Shown here: one piece after another, positions 46,517 through 59,420 of the stretch
Position numbering within the stretch: position 1 is the first letter of the stretch
How the letters are laid out: each line of letters starts with the position of its first letter
DNA from: Paenibacillus donghaensis
GTDB taxonomy: Bacteria > Bacillota > Bacilli > Paenibacillales > Paenibacillaceae
Length of the DNA: 64,000 nt
NCBI RefSeq assembly: GCF_002192415.1
Contig: NZ_CP021780.1
Span: 7,192,001 to 7,256,000, forward strand
Direction: 5' to 3'
Notes under the pieces: generated by a model
What the model was told of the DNA's origin: nothing
The model's input: only the letters and a program-made list of their open reading frames with translations
Database searches by the model: none
Program-made: the position numbers and the translations under genes

Positions 46517-47113
46517 TTACACGCCTACAGGCATAGGTTTCTCGATAACCTTATCTACGATACCATAAACCGCAGCATCTGCAGCACTCATGAAGTAATC
46601 ACGGTCCGTATCCTTCTCGATCTTCTCCAGCGGCTGGCCGGTACGTTCAGACAAGATGCGGTTCAGCTTATCGCGCAGCTTGATGATGCGGCGGGCACGG
46701 ATCTCGATGTCCGAAGCCTGGCCTTGGGCACCGCCGAGCGGCTGGTGGATCATGATTTCACTATTAGGCAAGGCGAAGCGTTTGCCTTTGGCACCGGCGT
46801 TAAGCAGGAACGCTCCCATGGAAGCGGCCATACCCACACAGATGGTGGAGACGTCCGGTTTAATGTATTGCATGGTATCAAATATAGCCATACCTGCAGT
46901 AATCGAGCCGCCTGGGCTGTTTACATACAGATGAATGTCTTTCTCCGGGTCTTCGGCAGCCAGGAACAGCATTTGGGCAATGATGGAATTGGCAACCACG
47001 TCATTAACCTCCGTTCCAAGGAAAATGATGCGGTCCTTCAGCAGGCGGGAATAGATGTCATAAGCGCGCTCACCGCGGTTGCTCTGTTCTACTACCATAG
47101 GAATATAACTCAC
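46517..47113 (-). CDS. clpP: ATP-dependent Clp protease proteolytic subunit
   Basis: A 198-residue serine protease subunit that forms a two-ring chamber and works with ClpX or ClpC. The catalytic Ser is in [11 protein letters not shown], His in [14 protein letters not shown], and Asp in the DRDYFMS region. GTG at 47113 is 8 bases after AAGGAGG. A perfect CtsR heptad repeat overlaps the -35 of its promoter, so it belongs to the class III heat-shock regulon. It stands alone on the minus strand. Confidence 0.97.
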   Translation of the reverse strand: MSYIPMVVEQSNRGERAYDIYSRLLKDRIIFLGTEVNDVVANSIIAQMLFLAAEDPEKDIHLYVNSPGGSITAGMAIFDTMQYIKPDVSTICVGMAASMGAFLLNAGAKGKRFALPNSEIMIHQPLGGAQGQASDIEIRARRIIKLRDKLNRILSERTGQPLEKIEKDTDRDYFMSAADAAVYGIVDKVIEKPMPVGV

Positions 47114-47178
47114 GTGGAAAACCTCCTTGATATGTGTGTTTCGAATGGATTCATTTTTACTGTTACCGTATTAACCAC

Positions 47179-47207
47179 ATGATAAACAAATTCAAACAAA
47201 AAGTCAA
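47179..47207 (-). promoter_or_regulatory. Candidate promoter of clpP
   Basis: On the minus strand TTGACT (47207-47202) and TATCAT (47184-47179) are spaced by 17 bases. The -35 lies inside one CtsR half-site. Confidence 0.75.
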
Positions 47208-47218
47208 AGAAAGTCAAA
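47202..47218 (-). promoter_or_regulatory. CtsR operator of clpP
   Basis: AGTCAAA-GAA-AGTCAAA on the plus strand is exactly the RGTCAAA-NAN-RGTCAAA heptad repeat bound by the heat-shock repressor CtsR. Confidence 0.92.
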
Positions 47219-47232
47219 CTTAGTTAATAAAA

Positions 47233-47255
47233 AAAGAGCCGGGTTCCGGCTCTTT
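47233..47255 (-). terminator. Terminator of tRNA-Arg
   Basis: AAAGAGCCGG and CCGGCTCTTT pair around GTT. On the minus strand a run of seven T residues continues the stem, fitting termination of the tRNA-Arg transcript ahead of the clpP promoter. Confidence 0.85.
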
Positions 47256-47306
47256 GGTTAAATAGTAATATAGGCAGTGCTAAATTATGCACTAATTTGT
47301 AAATAA

Positions 47307-47381
47307 TGGCGCGCCCGCCAAGAATCGAACTTGGATCTCAGGCTTCGGAGGCCTACGTCATATCCATTGGACCACGGGCGC
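47307..47381 (-). tRNA. tRNA-Arg (CCG)
   Basis: On the minus strand the cloverleaf has acceptor GCGCCCG/CGGGCGC, anticodon loop CTCCGAA (CCG), T-loop AGTTCGATTCT and encoded CCA. Confidence 0.96.
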
Positions 47382-47493
47382 AACAGAAATTATTATAATA
47401 CAGTTCTCCGCGAAAAGCAATGGGTTATTCAATGCGATAAATAGTGGACATGCATAGGATGAAAAGGGATTGAGAATTCTACTCTCGGAAGAC

Positions 47494-47522
47494 TTGCACT
47501 TCACCTAAGTTTTGGGTAGAAT
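47494..47522 (+). promoter_or_regulatory. Promoter of the cggR-gap operon
   Basis: TTGCAC (47494-47499) and TAGAAT (47517-47522) are spaced by 17 bases. The CggR operator begins 5 bases downstream. Confidence 0.8.
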
Positions 47523-47527
47523 ATGGG

Positions 47528-47563
47528 TGGGACTTAAAAAGTTAACCCGGGACATTTTGAGAC
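47528..47563 (+). promoter_or_regulatory. CggR operator
   Basis: TGGGAC-N6-AGTT-N4-CGGGAC-N6-AGAC has the spacing of the B. subtilis CggR site CGGGAC-N6-TGTC-N4-CGGGAC-N6-TGTC (from memory). It sits just after the -10, where binding would block transcription. Confidence 0.82.
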
Positions 47564-47608
47564 CATGAACTAAGGGATAGAGAAAGACGAAGATGCAGGA
47601 GTGAAAGC

Positions 47609-48661
47609 ATGCGTAACTTATTAGAAATCCAAAAGCAGCTTTTGCCTGATCTCATGGAAACCCTTAAGAGACGGTATACGATTCTTCATCAGATCATGTT
47701 GTCCGATATTATCGGCCGCAGAACACTTGCCGCATCGCTGGATATGACCGAGCGGGTACTGCGTGCCGAGACGGATCTTCTGAAATCGCAAGGGCTCATC
47801 GAGATCGAGAACGTCGGCATGCGTATCAGCGATGCCGGTCGCAGACTGCTTGACCTGCTGGAGCCGATCGCCAAGAGCCTGTTTGGCCTGGATGATCTGG
47901 AAGAGAAGATTCGTAGCACCTACGGTCTGAACAAAGTGATTGTTGTACCGGGAGACTGCGAGTCTTCGATGTTCACGAAACGTGAGCTTGGCCGGGCAGG
48001 CGCCAAAGCGCTGCTCAGCGTTCTGCAGCCGGGAGATACCGTTGCTGTCACAGGCGGATCTACACTGGCCGAGATGGCCGATCAGCTCACCCCGCCGCTA
48101 ACTCTTTCCTATAAGGATGCCTGGTTTGTACCGGCGCGCGGAGGACTTGGGGAGAGCATGGAGATTCAAGCCAACACGATTGCTTCAACGATGGCCAAGC
48201 GCGTCGGAGCCAATTACCGGCTGCTGCATGTCCCTGACCTGCTCAGCGAGAATGCCTACCAGTCGCTGGGCGTGGACTCCAACATAGGCGAGATTGTGCA
48301 GATTATCCGCAGCTCGCGCATTATTGTGCATGGAATCGGGGATGCCATAGAGATGACCCGCCGCCGGAAGCTAGATGAGGCCACGGTCTCGCAGATTCAG
48401 GAAGAAGGCGCGGTGGCAGAATCCTTCGGCTATTATTTCAATGAAGATGGTGAAGTCGTTCATACGATGCTTACCATGGGGCTGCGCTTGGAGGATATTA
48501 TGCGCACGGAGACGGTTGTAGGGATCGCAGGCGGCAAGCGTAAAGCGAAGGCGATTCATGCGATGCTGCGTTTCGGGCAAGAGAATATTCTTATCACCGA
48601 CGAAGCGGCAGCTCTTGAAATCGACAAGGAAATCGACAAGCAGCTGCAGCAAATGGAGTAG
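47609..48661 (+). CDS. cggR: Central glycolytic genes regulator
   Basis: A 350-residue SorC/DeoR-type repressor. The N-terminal DNA-binding domain (RRTLAASLDMTERVLRAETDLLKSQGLI) is followed by the sugar-phosphate-binding domain (VAVTGGSTLAEMADQL; ILITDEAAALEID). In Bacillus it represses the gapA operon and is released by fructose 1,6-bisphosphate. GCAGGAG precedes the ATG. It is the first gene of the operon cggR-gap-pgk-tpi-gpmI-eno and, with its own operator upstream, regulates itself. Confidence 0.95.
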   Translation: MRNLLEIQKQLLPDLMETLKRRYTILHQIMLSDIIGRRTLAASLDMTERVLRAETDLLKSQGLIEIENVGMRISDAGRRLLDLLEPIAKSLFGLDDLEEKIRSTYGLNKVIVVPGDCESSMFTKRELGRAGAKALLSVLQPGDTVAVTGGSTLAEMADQLTPPLTLSYKDAWFVPARGGLGESMEIQANTIASTMAKRVGANYRLLHVPDLLSENAYQSLGVDSNIGEIVQIIRSSRIIVHGIGDAIEMTRRRKLDEATVSQIQEEGAVAESFGYYFNEDGEVVHTMLTMGLRLEDIMRTETVVGIAGGKRKAKAIHAMLRFGQENILITDEAAALEIDKEIDKQLQQME

Positions 48662-48720
48662 CCACCATAATATGGGAAGCATTCATGGTAATTATGCATT
48701 ATACTTAACATTGTTGTCTT

Positions 48721-48740
48721 GACAGGCTTTACGGCCTGTC
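48721..48740 (+). other. Intercistronic hairpin between cggR and gap
   Basis: GACAGGC and GCCTGTC pair around TTTACG, about 37 bases before gap, with no T-tract. In B. subtilis the cggR-gapA message is cut in this area and a 5' hairpin stabilises the gapA part. A similar role here is inferred. Confidence 0.5.
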
Positions 48741-48777
48741 TTGAATAAATAAAACGAAATCTAGGAGGAACTATTCA

Positions 48778-49788
48778 ATGAGTGTAAAAGTTGGAATTAA
48801 TGGTTTTGGACGTATTGGACGCCTTGCCTTCCGCCGTATTCAGAATGTAGAAGGTATCGAAGTGGTAGCAATCAACGACTTGACTGACGCTAAGATGCTT
48901 GCGCATTTGCTTAAATATGATACAACTCAAGGTACTTTCCAGGGTGATGTGGAAGTACATGATGGATTCTTCAAAGTAAACGGTAAAGATGTTAAGGTTC
49001 TGGCGAACCGCAACCCAGAAGAATTGCCTTGGGGCGAGCTGGGCGTTGACATCGTTCTGGAATGTACTGGTTTCTTCACTACTAAAGAAGCCGCTGAGAA
49101 ACACTTGAAAGGCGGAGCTAAGAAAGTAGTAATCTCTGCTCCAGCTACTGGCGACATGAAAACTGTCGTATACAACGTTAACCATGATATCCTTGATGGT
49201 TCCGAAACTGTAATCTCCGGCGCATCTTGCACAACGAACTGCCTGGCTCCTATGGCCAAAGTTCTGCAGGACAAATACGGCATCGTTCAAGGTTTGATGA
49301 CTACGATCCACGCTTACACAGGCGATCAGAATACTCTGGATGCTCCGCATGCCAAAGGCGACTTCCGTCGTGCGCGTGCAGCTGCTGAGAACATCATTCC
49401 TAACACTACCGGTGCTGCTAAAGCCATCGGCCTGGTTATCCCTGAGCTGAAAGGCAAATTGGATGGCGCGGCTCAACGTGTTCCAGTTGCAACTGGTTCC
49501 CTGACTGAGCTGGTAACTGTTCTTGAGAAGAAAGTAACTGTTGAAGAAATCAACGCTGCTATGAAGGCTGCTTCTGATTCCGAAACTTATGGTTACACTG
49601 AAGATGAAATCGTATCTTCCGACATCAAGGGCAGCACTTTCGGTTCCCTGTTCGACGCTACACAGACTAAGGTTATGACTGTTGGCGACAAACAATTGGT
49701 TAAGACTGTAGCTTGGTATGACAATGAAATGTCCTACACTGCACAATTGATTCGTACTTTGGAGCACTTCGCTAAGCTGGCTCAATAA
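48778..49788 (+). CDS. gap: Glyceraldehyde-3-phosphate dehydrogenase
   Basis: A 336-residue NAD-dependent glycolytic enzyme. The Rossmann motif [15 protein letters not shown], the active-site Cys in [11 protein letters not shown], and [15 protein letters not shown] at the C-terminus are present. Its place directly after cggR marks it as the glycolytic (GapA-type) enzyme. TAGGAGGA precedes the ATG. Codon use is strongly biased, as expected for high expression; this also leaves a long antisense frame that should not be annotated. Confidence 0.98.
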   Translation: MSVKVGINGFGRIGRLAFRRIQNVEGIEVVAINDLTDAKMLAHLLKYDTTQGTFQGDVEVHDGFFKVNGKDVKVLANRNPEELPWGELGVDIVLECTGFFTTKEAAEKHLKGGAKKVVISAPATGDMKTVVYNVNHDILDGSETVISGASCTTNCLAPMAKVLQDKYGIVQGLMTTIHAYTGDQNTLDAPHAKGDFRRARAAAENIIPNTTGAAKAIGLVIPELKGKLDGAAQRVPVATGSLTELVTVLEKKVTVEEINAAMKAASDSETYGYTEDEIVSSDIKGSTFGSLFDATQTKVMTVGDKQLVKTVAWYDNEMSYTAQLIRTLEHFAKLAQ

Positions 49789-49820
49789 TATCGGATTATT
49801 ATAAGTAGGTAACTTCTATA

Positions 49821-49856
49821 GAGCGGAAACAGAAATTCCTTGTTTCCGCTCTTTCT
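49821..49856 (+). terminator. Terminator or attenuator between gap and pgk
   Basis: GAGCGGAAACA and TGTTTCCGCTC pair around a 9-base loop and are followed by TTTCT. It would let only part of the transcripts continue into pgk, giving more gap than downstream message. Confidence 0.75.
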
Positions 49857-49912
49857 AAAGTTATTCCCTCGGATTTCGGATTGAACCAATATTGGGTGTG
49901 GAGGAACTAATC

Positions 49913-51094
49913 ATGAACAAAAAAAGTGTCCGTGATGTAGAAGTAAAAGGCAAACGCGTATTCGTGCGTGTGGATTTCAACGTGCCTATGGAAGATGGCA
50001 AAATTACGGATGATACCCGTATCCGTGAAACGCTCCCAACAGTTAAATACTTGATTGAGAACGGTGCTAAGGTCATTCTGGCGAGCCACATGGGCCGTCC
50101 AAAAGGCCAATTTGTTGATTCCATGCGGCTCACCGGCGCTGCTGAGCGTTTGTCCGAACTTCTGGGTAAACCGGTAGCCAAAGCTGATGAAGCCATTGGC
50201 GAAGCAGTCAAAGCACAAATTGCCAAGCTTGCTGAAGGCGATGTACTGGTGCTTGAGAACGTACGCTTCTATCCTGGCGAAGAGAAAAATGATCCTGAAC
50301 TGGCTAAGCAGTTCGCTGAACTGGCTGACCTGTTCGTCAACGATGCTTTTGGTGCGGCTCACCGTGCCCATGCATCGACTGAAGGCATTGCTCACCTTCT
50401 GCCTGCGGTATCCGGCCTTCTGATGGAGAAGGAATTGTCTGTACTGGGCAAAGCTCTGTCCAAACCTGAACGTCCCTTCACCGCGATCATTGGCGGTTCC
50501 AAGGTTAAAGACAAAATCGATGTTATCGACAACCTGCTGAATCTGGCTGACAACGTACTGATTGGCGGCGGCCTTTCTTACACCTTCACCAAGGCACAGG
50601 GCCACGAAATCGGCAAATCGCTGGTTGACAACGATAAGCTGGATGCCGCTCTTGGTTTCATCGAAAAAGCCAAGAAGCTGGGCAAAAACTTCGTGCTTCC
50701 GGTTGACGTAGTGGTTGCTGACAAGTTCGGCGCAGATGCCAACACCAAGATTGTGAATGTCGACGAAATTCCTGCAGACTGGGAAGGTCTTGATATTGGA
50801 CCGAAGACTCGTGAAATCTATGCCGATATTATCAAAAACTCCAAGCTGGTTGTTTGGAACGGACCGATGGGCGTATTTGAAATTGATATCTTCGCCGAAG
50901 GTACGATTGCCGTAGCCAAAGCTTGTGCAACTACAGAAGGTTACACTGTGATCGGCGGCGGCGATTCCGCAGCTGCAGCAGAGAAATTCCACCTGGCTGA
51001 CCAAATGGATCACATCTCCACTGGCGGCGGCGCATCACTCGAGTTCATGGAAGGCAAGGTACTTCCTGGCGTAGAAGCACTGAACGACAAGTAA
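49913..51094 (+). CDS. pgk: Phosphoglycerate kinase
   Basis: A 393-residue glycolytic kinase that makes ATP from 1,3-bisphosphoglycerate. The N-terminal signature [12 protein letters not shown], substrate residues in [10 protein letters not shown], and the C-terminal nucleotide site WNGPMGVFE and GGGDSAAA are present. The ATG at 49913 follows GGAGG; an upstream in-frame ATG at 49892 precedes that site and is rejected. Confidence 0.97.
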   Translation: MNKKSVRDVEVKGKRVFVRVDFNVPMEDGKITDDTRIRETLPTVKYLIENGAKVILASHMGRPKGQFVDSMRLTGAAERLSELLGKPVAKADEAIGEAVKAQIAKLAEGDVLVLENVRFYPGEEKNDPELAKQFAELADLFVNDAFGAAHRAHASTEGIAHLLPAVSGLLMEKELSVLGKALSKPERPFTAIIGGSKVKDKIDVIDNLLNLADNVLIGGGLSYTFTKAQGHEIGKSLVDNDKLDAALGFIEKAKKLGKNFVLPVDVVVADKFGADANTKIVNVDEIPADWEGLDIGPKTREIYADIIKNSKLVVWNGPMGVFEIDIFAEGTIAVAKACATTEGYTVIGGGDSAAAAEKFHLADQMDHISTGGGASLEFMEGKVLPGVEALNDK

Positions 51095-51101
51095 GACGTA
51101 G

Positions 51102-51872
<771 letters not shown>

Positions 51873-51874
51873 AG

Positions 51875-54761
<2,887 letters not shown>

Positions 54762-54799
54762 TTTGAACTTGAGCTTGTAAGCCGAAATAAAATCAAGAG

Positions 54800-54831
54800 C
54801 CTGCCGTTAATCGGCAGGTTTCTTTTTTTAG
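54800..54831 (+). terminator. Terminator of the glycolytic operon
   Basis: CCTGCCG and CGGCAGG pair around TTAAT and are followed by TTTCTTTTTTT. Confidence 0.93.
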
Positions 54832-54864
54832 AACTAAGGGCATGACTAATAGCAGACATGGCAG

Positions 54865-54893
54865 TTGTAATACAAGTGGGGCTATGATAAAAT
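54865..54893 (+). promoter_or_regulatory. Candidate promoter of secG
   Basis: TTGTAA (54865-54870) and TAAAAT (54888-54893) are spaced by 17 bases, in the gap between the eno terminator and secG. Confidence 0.55.
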
Positions 54894-54968
54894 TAAAATG
54901 CTGTTTATGAAACGTGAACTCTCAATTTACCATAGATAGTGATGCTTAGGCGTAGGAGGTGGAAGTGA

Positions 54969-55202
54969 ATGGATATCTTTTTGAAAGTAATGCTCCTTAT
55001 TTTTTCCGTTGGTCTGATTGCGGTCGTTCTTCTGCAAAAGGGGAAAAGTGCGGGTCTTTCCGGTGCCATCTCCGGCGGTGCTGAGCATCTTTTCGGTAAA
55101 ACTAAGGCACGGGGTATGGAACTCGTACTGCAACGTGTAACCGTTGGTTTGGCTGCAGGATTCTTTATTATGTCGATCCTGGCTGCCGTATTTATTGACT
55201 AA
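54969..55202 (+). CDS. secG: Protein translocase subunit SecG
   Basis: A 77-residue membrane protein that joins SecYE in the preprotein channel. Two hydrophobic helices (about residues 3-22 and 54-74) flank the conserved [21 protein letters not shown] loop. GGAGGTGG precedes the ATG. Its place upstream of rnr-smpB-ssrA matches Bacillus. Confidence 0.95.
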   Translation: MDIFLKVMLLIFSVGLIAVVLLQKGKSAGLSGAISGGAEHLFGKTKARGMELVLQRVTVGLAAGFFIMSILAAVFID

Positions 55203-55214
55203 TTAGGTAACAGT

Positions 55215-55257
55215 AAGCCTTCGCTCTCCTTCGTATGGAATGAGCGAAGGCTTTTTT
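55215..55257 (+). terminator. Terminator after secG
   Basis: A 12-bp stem, AAGCCTTCGCTC and GAGCGAAGGCTT, is followed by TTTTG. Confidence 0.92.
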
Positions 55258-55367
55258 GCAAGAAGAATTGGCTTCTCCGTCCTCTGAAAGAGGCGGTATC
55301 CGTTTCTGTGAGAAATAGAAGGATAAAGAACCAGGTGAAACTTAACTTATACTTTCTTCTATTTTGG
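55258..55367 (+). repeat. Dispersed intergenic repeat R, copy 2
   Basis: It matches copy 1 at 6298 along its full length: GTCCTCTGAAAGAGG, ATCCGTTTCTGTGAG, AAATAGAAGGATAAAG, GGTGAAACTTAACTTATACT, TTCTTCTATTTTGG. It directly follows the secG terminator. Confidence 0.8.
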
Positions 55368-55572
55368 AAAAAGAGAGCAGTGAGCGATGCCGTCCTGATG
55401 AGGGGCGGCATCATTTGCTTAAATCGCAAGGGTCTACATAGGGATGTAACGGATTGATTTCGTGTATACTAGGGTATGAAGTAGTGTAGGTAAATTTTAC
55501 TTGTAGTATTTCCTGTAGAAGTAGGACAACACATACATATACGCAGAGCGGCTAAGACCGCGGAGGGCCGAG

Positions 55573-58449
55573 GTGTCGAAGATGATAACACAAGAGACAA
55601 TATTAGATTTCATGCGGGAACCCGCTTATAAACCTTTAACCTATGACGAATTGGTAATCCAATTCGCTCTGGAGGATAGAACTGACCTACAGGCGCTGCA
55701 GCAGCTGTTGCTCGCCCTGGAAGAGGATGGCCGAATTGTACTGAACGGCAACGCCGCTTACGGTGTGCCGGAACGGATGGATCTGCTGCGCGGCAGGCTG
55801 CAGGTGCATGCCAAAGGGTTTGCTTTTCTGATTCCCGATGACCGAGAGCATCCTGATGTATATATCAATGCCAATGATCTGAAGAGTGCGATGAACGGCG
55901 ATATTGTACTGGCCCGTGTCACTTCGCGCAGCCCGTCCGGTGGACGGATGGAAGGTGAGATTAACCGTATTGTGCGCAGAGGCGTGCTGCAGACGGTAGG
56001 GGTGTTTCAGAGCCTGGAAACCTACGGTTTCGTGCTGCCGGATGACAAGCGGATTAACCGCGATATTTTTATCCCCAAGGGTTCCTTTAAAGGCGCTGTC
56101 GATGGGGAGAAGGTTGTTGTGCGCATTGTGAATTATCCGGAAGGGGCTGCAGCGGCCGAAGGCGAAATTATTGAGATTCTCGGACATAAGGATGATCCGG
56201 GGGTAGATATTCTCTCCGTGATCCGCAAGCATCAGTTGCCGGAGGCTTTCCCTGAGGAAGTGATGGCGGAGGCGGAGAAGGCGCCTGACTCCATTACGGA
56301 GGAAGAGATCATCGAACAAGGGCGGCGCGATCTGCGCGGGCTGAACATCGTTACGATCGACGGCGCAGACGCCAAGGACCTGGATGATGCGGTCAATGTG
56401 GAGCGGCTGGAGAATGGACACTACAAGCTGGGCGTGCATATTGCCGACGTTGGCTATTATGTGCCGGAGAGCTCCGCGCTCGATAAGGAAGCTTATGACC
56501 GAGGCTGCAGTGTGTATCTGGTAGACCGTGTTATTCCGATGCTGCCTCACCGGCTGTCGAACGGAATCTGCAGTCTTAATCCGCAGGTGGACCGGCTGAC
56601 GATGTCCTGTGAGATGGAATTCGACGAGGACATGAAGGTAGTGAAGCATGATGTGTTCTCCAGCGTGATCCGCACCAAAGAAAGAATGACCTATGCGAAT
56701 GTACGCAAAATTGTTGAGGATGAAGATCCGGAGCTGCTGGAGCGCTACAGTCCGCTGATTGAGGACTTCCGCCTGATGAAAGAATTGGCGATGAAGCTGC
56801 GTGGTGCGCGGATGAAACGCGGCGCGGTTGATTTCGACTTCGAAGAGAGCAAGATTATCGTCGATGAGAACGGCAAGGCTGTGGATATTGTGAAACGCGA
56901 GCGTTCGGTCGCAGAGCAGATTATCGAGGAATTCATGCTGGCCGCCAACGAGACTGTAGCGGAGCATTTCCACTGGCTGAAGGTACCTTTCCTGTACCGG
57001 ATTCATGAAGACCCGGACCCGGAGAAGCTGCAGAACTTCATGGCGTTCGCCGCGAACTTCGGCTATCACGTCAAAGGCCGGGGCAACTCGGTGCATCCAC
57101 GTGCGCTGCAGGACCTGCTGGAGCAGATCCAGGGCACCAAGGAGCAGACGGTTATCAGCACGATGATGCTGCGCTCTATGAAGCAGGCGAAATATGATGC
57201 TGAAAGCACAGGTCACTTTGGCTTGGCAGCAGAATTCTATTCCCACTTCACCTCTCCAATCCGACGTTACCCCGATCTGGTCATCCACCGTGTGATGCGC
57301 GAGGTGATTATGGGCGGCGGAACGCTCAGTGAGAAACGCCAGGAATATCTGGCGACCCGTATGCCGGAGATTGCTCAGCAGTCCTCTGAACGTGAACGGG
57401 TGGCTGTGGAAGCGGAGCGGGATACCGAGCAGCTGAAGAAAGCGGAGTTCATGCAGGATAAGGTTGGCGAAGAATTCGACGCCATGATCAGCAGTGTGAC
57501 CAGCTTCGGGATGTTCATCGAGCTGGATAATACCGTCGAAGGGCTGATTCGTCTCGGCGCATTAAGCGACGATTATTACCACTTCGACGAAGCCCATATG
57601 GCGCTCATCGGCGAGCGCACCTCGCGGGTGTTCCGCATTGGCGACGAGGTGAAGATCCGAGTCGCTAACGTAAATATGGACGACCATACGATCGATTTCG
57701 AGTTGGTCGACATGAAGCCACGCAGCGCCGGTGAACGACGCGGCGGCGGGCGTCCGGGCGGCGGCGGCTCCGCCAAGCCGTTCGGAGGCAAGGCCGGCGG
57801 CAGCAACGGCCGCGGCGGCAAAGGCAAGCCCGGCGCAGCCGCAGGCAGCGTGGGCAAGGGTATTGGCGGCGGCAAAGGCAGAGCCGCCGCTGGTGCGGGC
57901 GCCGCCGAAGGGCGCCCGGGAGCGCCTGCAGCGCCGAGCGCGCGCAGCAAGCGTAAGCGCAAGGGCGTTGCCGGCGAGGAGGCGAGCCGGCCGGCAGCGG
58001 CGCCGCAGGGCCAGGCGGGCGTAGCCCGCAGCGGCGACAGCGGCGCACCGAAGGGCCGCGGCGGGAACCGTGACCGCGGCTTCGACAAGTACGGAGCCTT
58101 CCGGAGCGGAGTCAGCTTCGCATTCGGCTCCGGCAAGGGCGGCTACGGCGGGGCAAGCACTACGCCGGAAGACAGCGCCGACGCTGCGGCGAAGGCCGTC
58201 GACGGCAACACCAAGTTCCGCAGCCGTGAGGACCGGGGTCCTGCCGCTGCAAGCATAGAGCCAAGCAGCCTCGGGGCTGAAGGCAAACGCAAGCGGAAGA
58301 AGCCGAAAGGCGGGGTTTTTATTAATCCTTCCGTAACTCCAGGCAATGTGGAAACCACGAACCCTAACTCCTTCAGACCTGGGGATACAGGCGCATCTTC
58401 ACCCGAAGGCAAGCCACGCCGCAAAAGAAAAAAGAAACCAACCATTTAA
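55573..58449 (+). CDS. rnr: Ribonuclease R with a long Gly/Ala/Lys/Arg-rich tail
   Basis: A 958-residue 3'-5' exoribonuclease of the RNB family. An N-terminal helical and cold-shock region (LLRGRLQVHAKGFAFLIPDD) is followed by the RNB catalytic domain (VTIDGADAKDLDDAVNVERL) with its Asp cluster, and an S1 domain (EEFDAMISSVTSFGMFIELD). The last 230 or so residues (from about 57720) are low complexity, with runs of GGGRPGGGG and KRKRKG and very GC-rich codons. B. subtilis RNase R is about 780 residues, so this tail is an extension, probably RNA-binding. GTG at 55573 is 6 bases from GGAGG; ATG at 55582 is possible. Confidence 0.95.
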   Translation: MSKMITQETILDFMREPAYKPLTYDELVIQFALEDRTDLQALQQLLLALEEDGRIVLNGNAAYGVPERMDLLRGRLQVHAKGFAFLIPDDREHPDVYINANDLKSAMNGDIVLARVTSRSPSGGRMEGEINRIVRRGVLQTVGVFQSLETYGFVLPDDKRINRDIFIPKGSFKGAVDGEKVVVRIVNYPEGAAAAEGEIIEILGHKDDPGVDILSVIRKHQLPEAFPEEVMAEAEKAPDSITEEEIIEQGRRDLRGLNIVTIDGADAKDLDDAVNVERLENGHYKLGVHIADVGYYVPESSALDKEAYDRGCSVYLVDRVIPMLPHRLSNGICSLNPQVDRLTMSCEMEFDEDMKVVKHDVFSSVIRTKERMTYANVRKIVEDEDPELLERYSPLIEDFRLMKELAMKLRGARMKRGAVDFDFEESKIIVDENGKAVDIVKRERSVAEQIIEEFMLAANETVAEHFHWLKVPFLYRIHEDPDPEKLQNFMAFAANFGYHVKGRGNSVHPRALQDLLEQIQGTKEQTVISTMMLRSMKQAKYDAESTGHFGLAAEFYSHFTSPIRRYPDLVIHRVMREVIMGGGTLSEKRQEYLATRMPEIAQQSSERERVAVEAERDTEQLKKAEFMQDKVGEEFDAMISSVTSFGMFIELDNTVEGLIRLGALSDDYYHFDEAHMALIGERTSRVFRIGDEVKIRVANVNMDDHTIDFELVDMKPRSAGERRGGGRPGGGGSAKPFGGKAGGSNGRGGKGKPGAAAGSVGKGIGGGKGRAAAGAGAAEGRPGAPAAPSARSKRKRKGVAGEEASRPAAAPQGQAGVARSGDSGAPKGRGGNRDRGFDKYGAFRSGVSFAFGSGKGGYGGASTTPEDSADAAAKAVDGNTKFRSREDRGPAAASIEPSSLGAEGKRKRKKPKGGVFINPSVTPGNVETTNPNSFRPGDTGASSPEGKPRRKRKKKPTI

Positions 58450-58468
58450 GACGTAACCCATAAATAAG

Positions 58469-58500
58469 GCGCTGTTCCCGGCGGGAACAGCGCTTTTTTA
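58469..58500 (+). terminator. Terminator after rnr
   Basis: An 11-bp stem, GCGCTGTTCCC and GGGAACAGCGC, with a 3-base loop is followed by seven T residues. Confidence 0.94.
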
Positions 58501-58582
58501 TAACCAGTATAGTGCATACACGAAACACAACTACCTGACATATTGGTGTCAATTTGAAAAGCATGCGCAGAGCCAGCCTTCC

Positions 58583-58612
58583 TTGCGTTTGCCTGATTTT
58601 TTTTGATACAAT
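58583..58612 (+). promoter_or_regulatory. Candidate promoter of smpB
   Basis: TTGCGT (58583-58588) and TACAAT (58607-58612) are spaced by 18 bases. Hairpin repeat H copy 2 lies between it and smpB, so it would be in the 5' leader. Confidence 0.5.
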
Positions 58613-58619
58613 AAAGATC

Positions 58620-58727
58620 TGTAGAACGTGAACTTAAGAATGTGTTACAAACGGAGTTACCAGGAGGCCCTATGCACTAGGCTTTCTGGCAATCCGGCTA
58701 CTCCATTCTTAAGTTCATCATATATGA
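58620..58727. repeat. Hairpin repeat H, copy 2 (TGAACTTAAGAATG arms)
   Basis: The 14-bp arms are at 58629-58642 and 58704-58717. The inner part shares TATGCA-TAG, CTTTCTGGCAA and CTACTCCATTC with copy 1 at 20576. It lies in the smpB leader. Confidence 0.75.
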
Positions 58728-58754
58728 CGATGATAGATTCAAGGAGTGATTCTC

Positions 58755-59234
58755 ATGGGTAAAAAAGCAGACGGGAAAGTGCTCGCCCAGAACAAAAAGG
58801 CGTCCCATGATTATTTTATCGAGGATACCTATGAAGCAGGGCTGGTGCTAACCGGCACCGAGATTAAATCGCTGCGTAATGGCCGCGCCAATATCGGCGA
58901 TTCGTTCGCTACCATTCGCAATGGCGAGATCCATATCCACAACATGCATATCAGCCCGTTTGCCCAGGGCAACCGGTCCAATCCGGATGATCCCACCCGC
59001 ACCCGCAAGCTGCTGATGCATAAGGAGCAGATCCACAAGCTGCTCGGCTTGTCCAAACGCGATGGCTTCACCATTGTGCCGCTCAAGATCTATGTGCGCA
59101 ACGGGTACGCCAAGCTGCTGATCGGCCTCGGTAAAGGGAAGAAAGAATACGACAAACGCGATTCAGCCGCCAAGCGCGATGCCCAGCGTGACATTCAGCG
59201 TGTGCTGCGGGATAAGCAGAAAGTTGCAAGATAA
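58755..59234 (+). CDS. smpB: SsrA-binding protein SmpB
   Basis: A 159-residue RNA-binding protein that carries tmRNA to stalled ribosomes. The beta-barrel motifs [26 protein letters not shown] and LLMHKEQI are followed by the basic C-terminal tail ([19 protein letters not shown]). ATG at 58755 is 8 bases after AAGGAG; the in-frame GTG at 58746 overlaps that site. tmRNA follows 186 bases downstream. Confidence 0.97.
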   Translation: MGKKADGKVLAQNKKASHDYFIEDTYEAGLVLTGTEIKSLRNGRANIGDSFATIRNGEIHIHNMHISPFAQGNRSNPDDPTRTRKLLMHKEQIHKLLGLSKRDGFTIVPLKIYVRNGYAKLLIGLGKGKKEYDKRDSAAKRDAQRDIQRVLRDKQKVAR

Positions 59235-59420
59235 GGCCAAGAAGAGCTGCAGCATGATTCCAGCATTGCCCTTCAATTCCTTTAACCCACGTGTTAAAGT
59301 GTTGATGAATGTGCTATACTGTTTAAGTAACGCTTCTAAGCAGTTTCTGTAAGAAGCTGTGGATTGGATCTCTCTTGCAAGGCAGATCCGCTTGATCCGA
59401 AGAAGCCCTTGTACTATTGA

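Noticed and set aside
48775..49785. Long antisense frames opposite gap (336 codons), pgk, eno, msmX and other highly expressed genes
   Set aside because: They arise from codon bias in the real genes, which have full family motifs; the antisense products resemble nothing.
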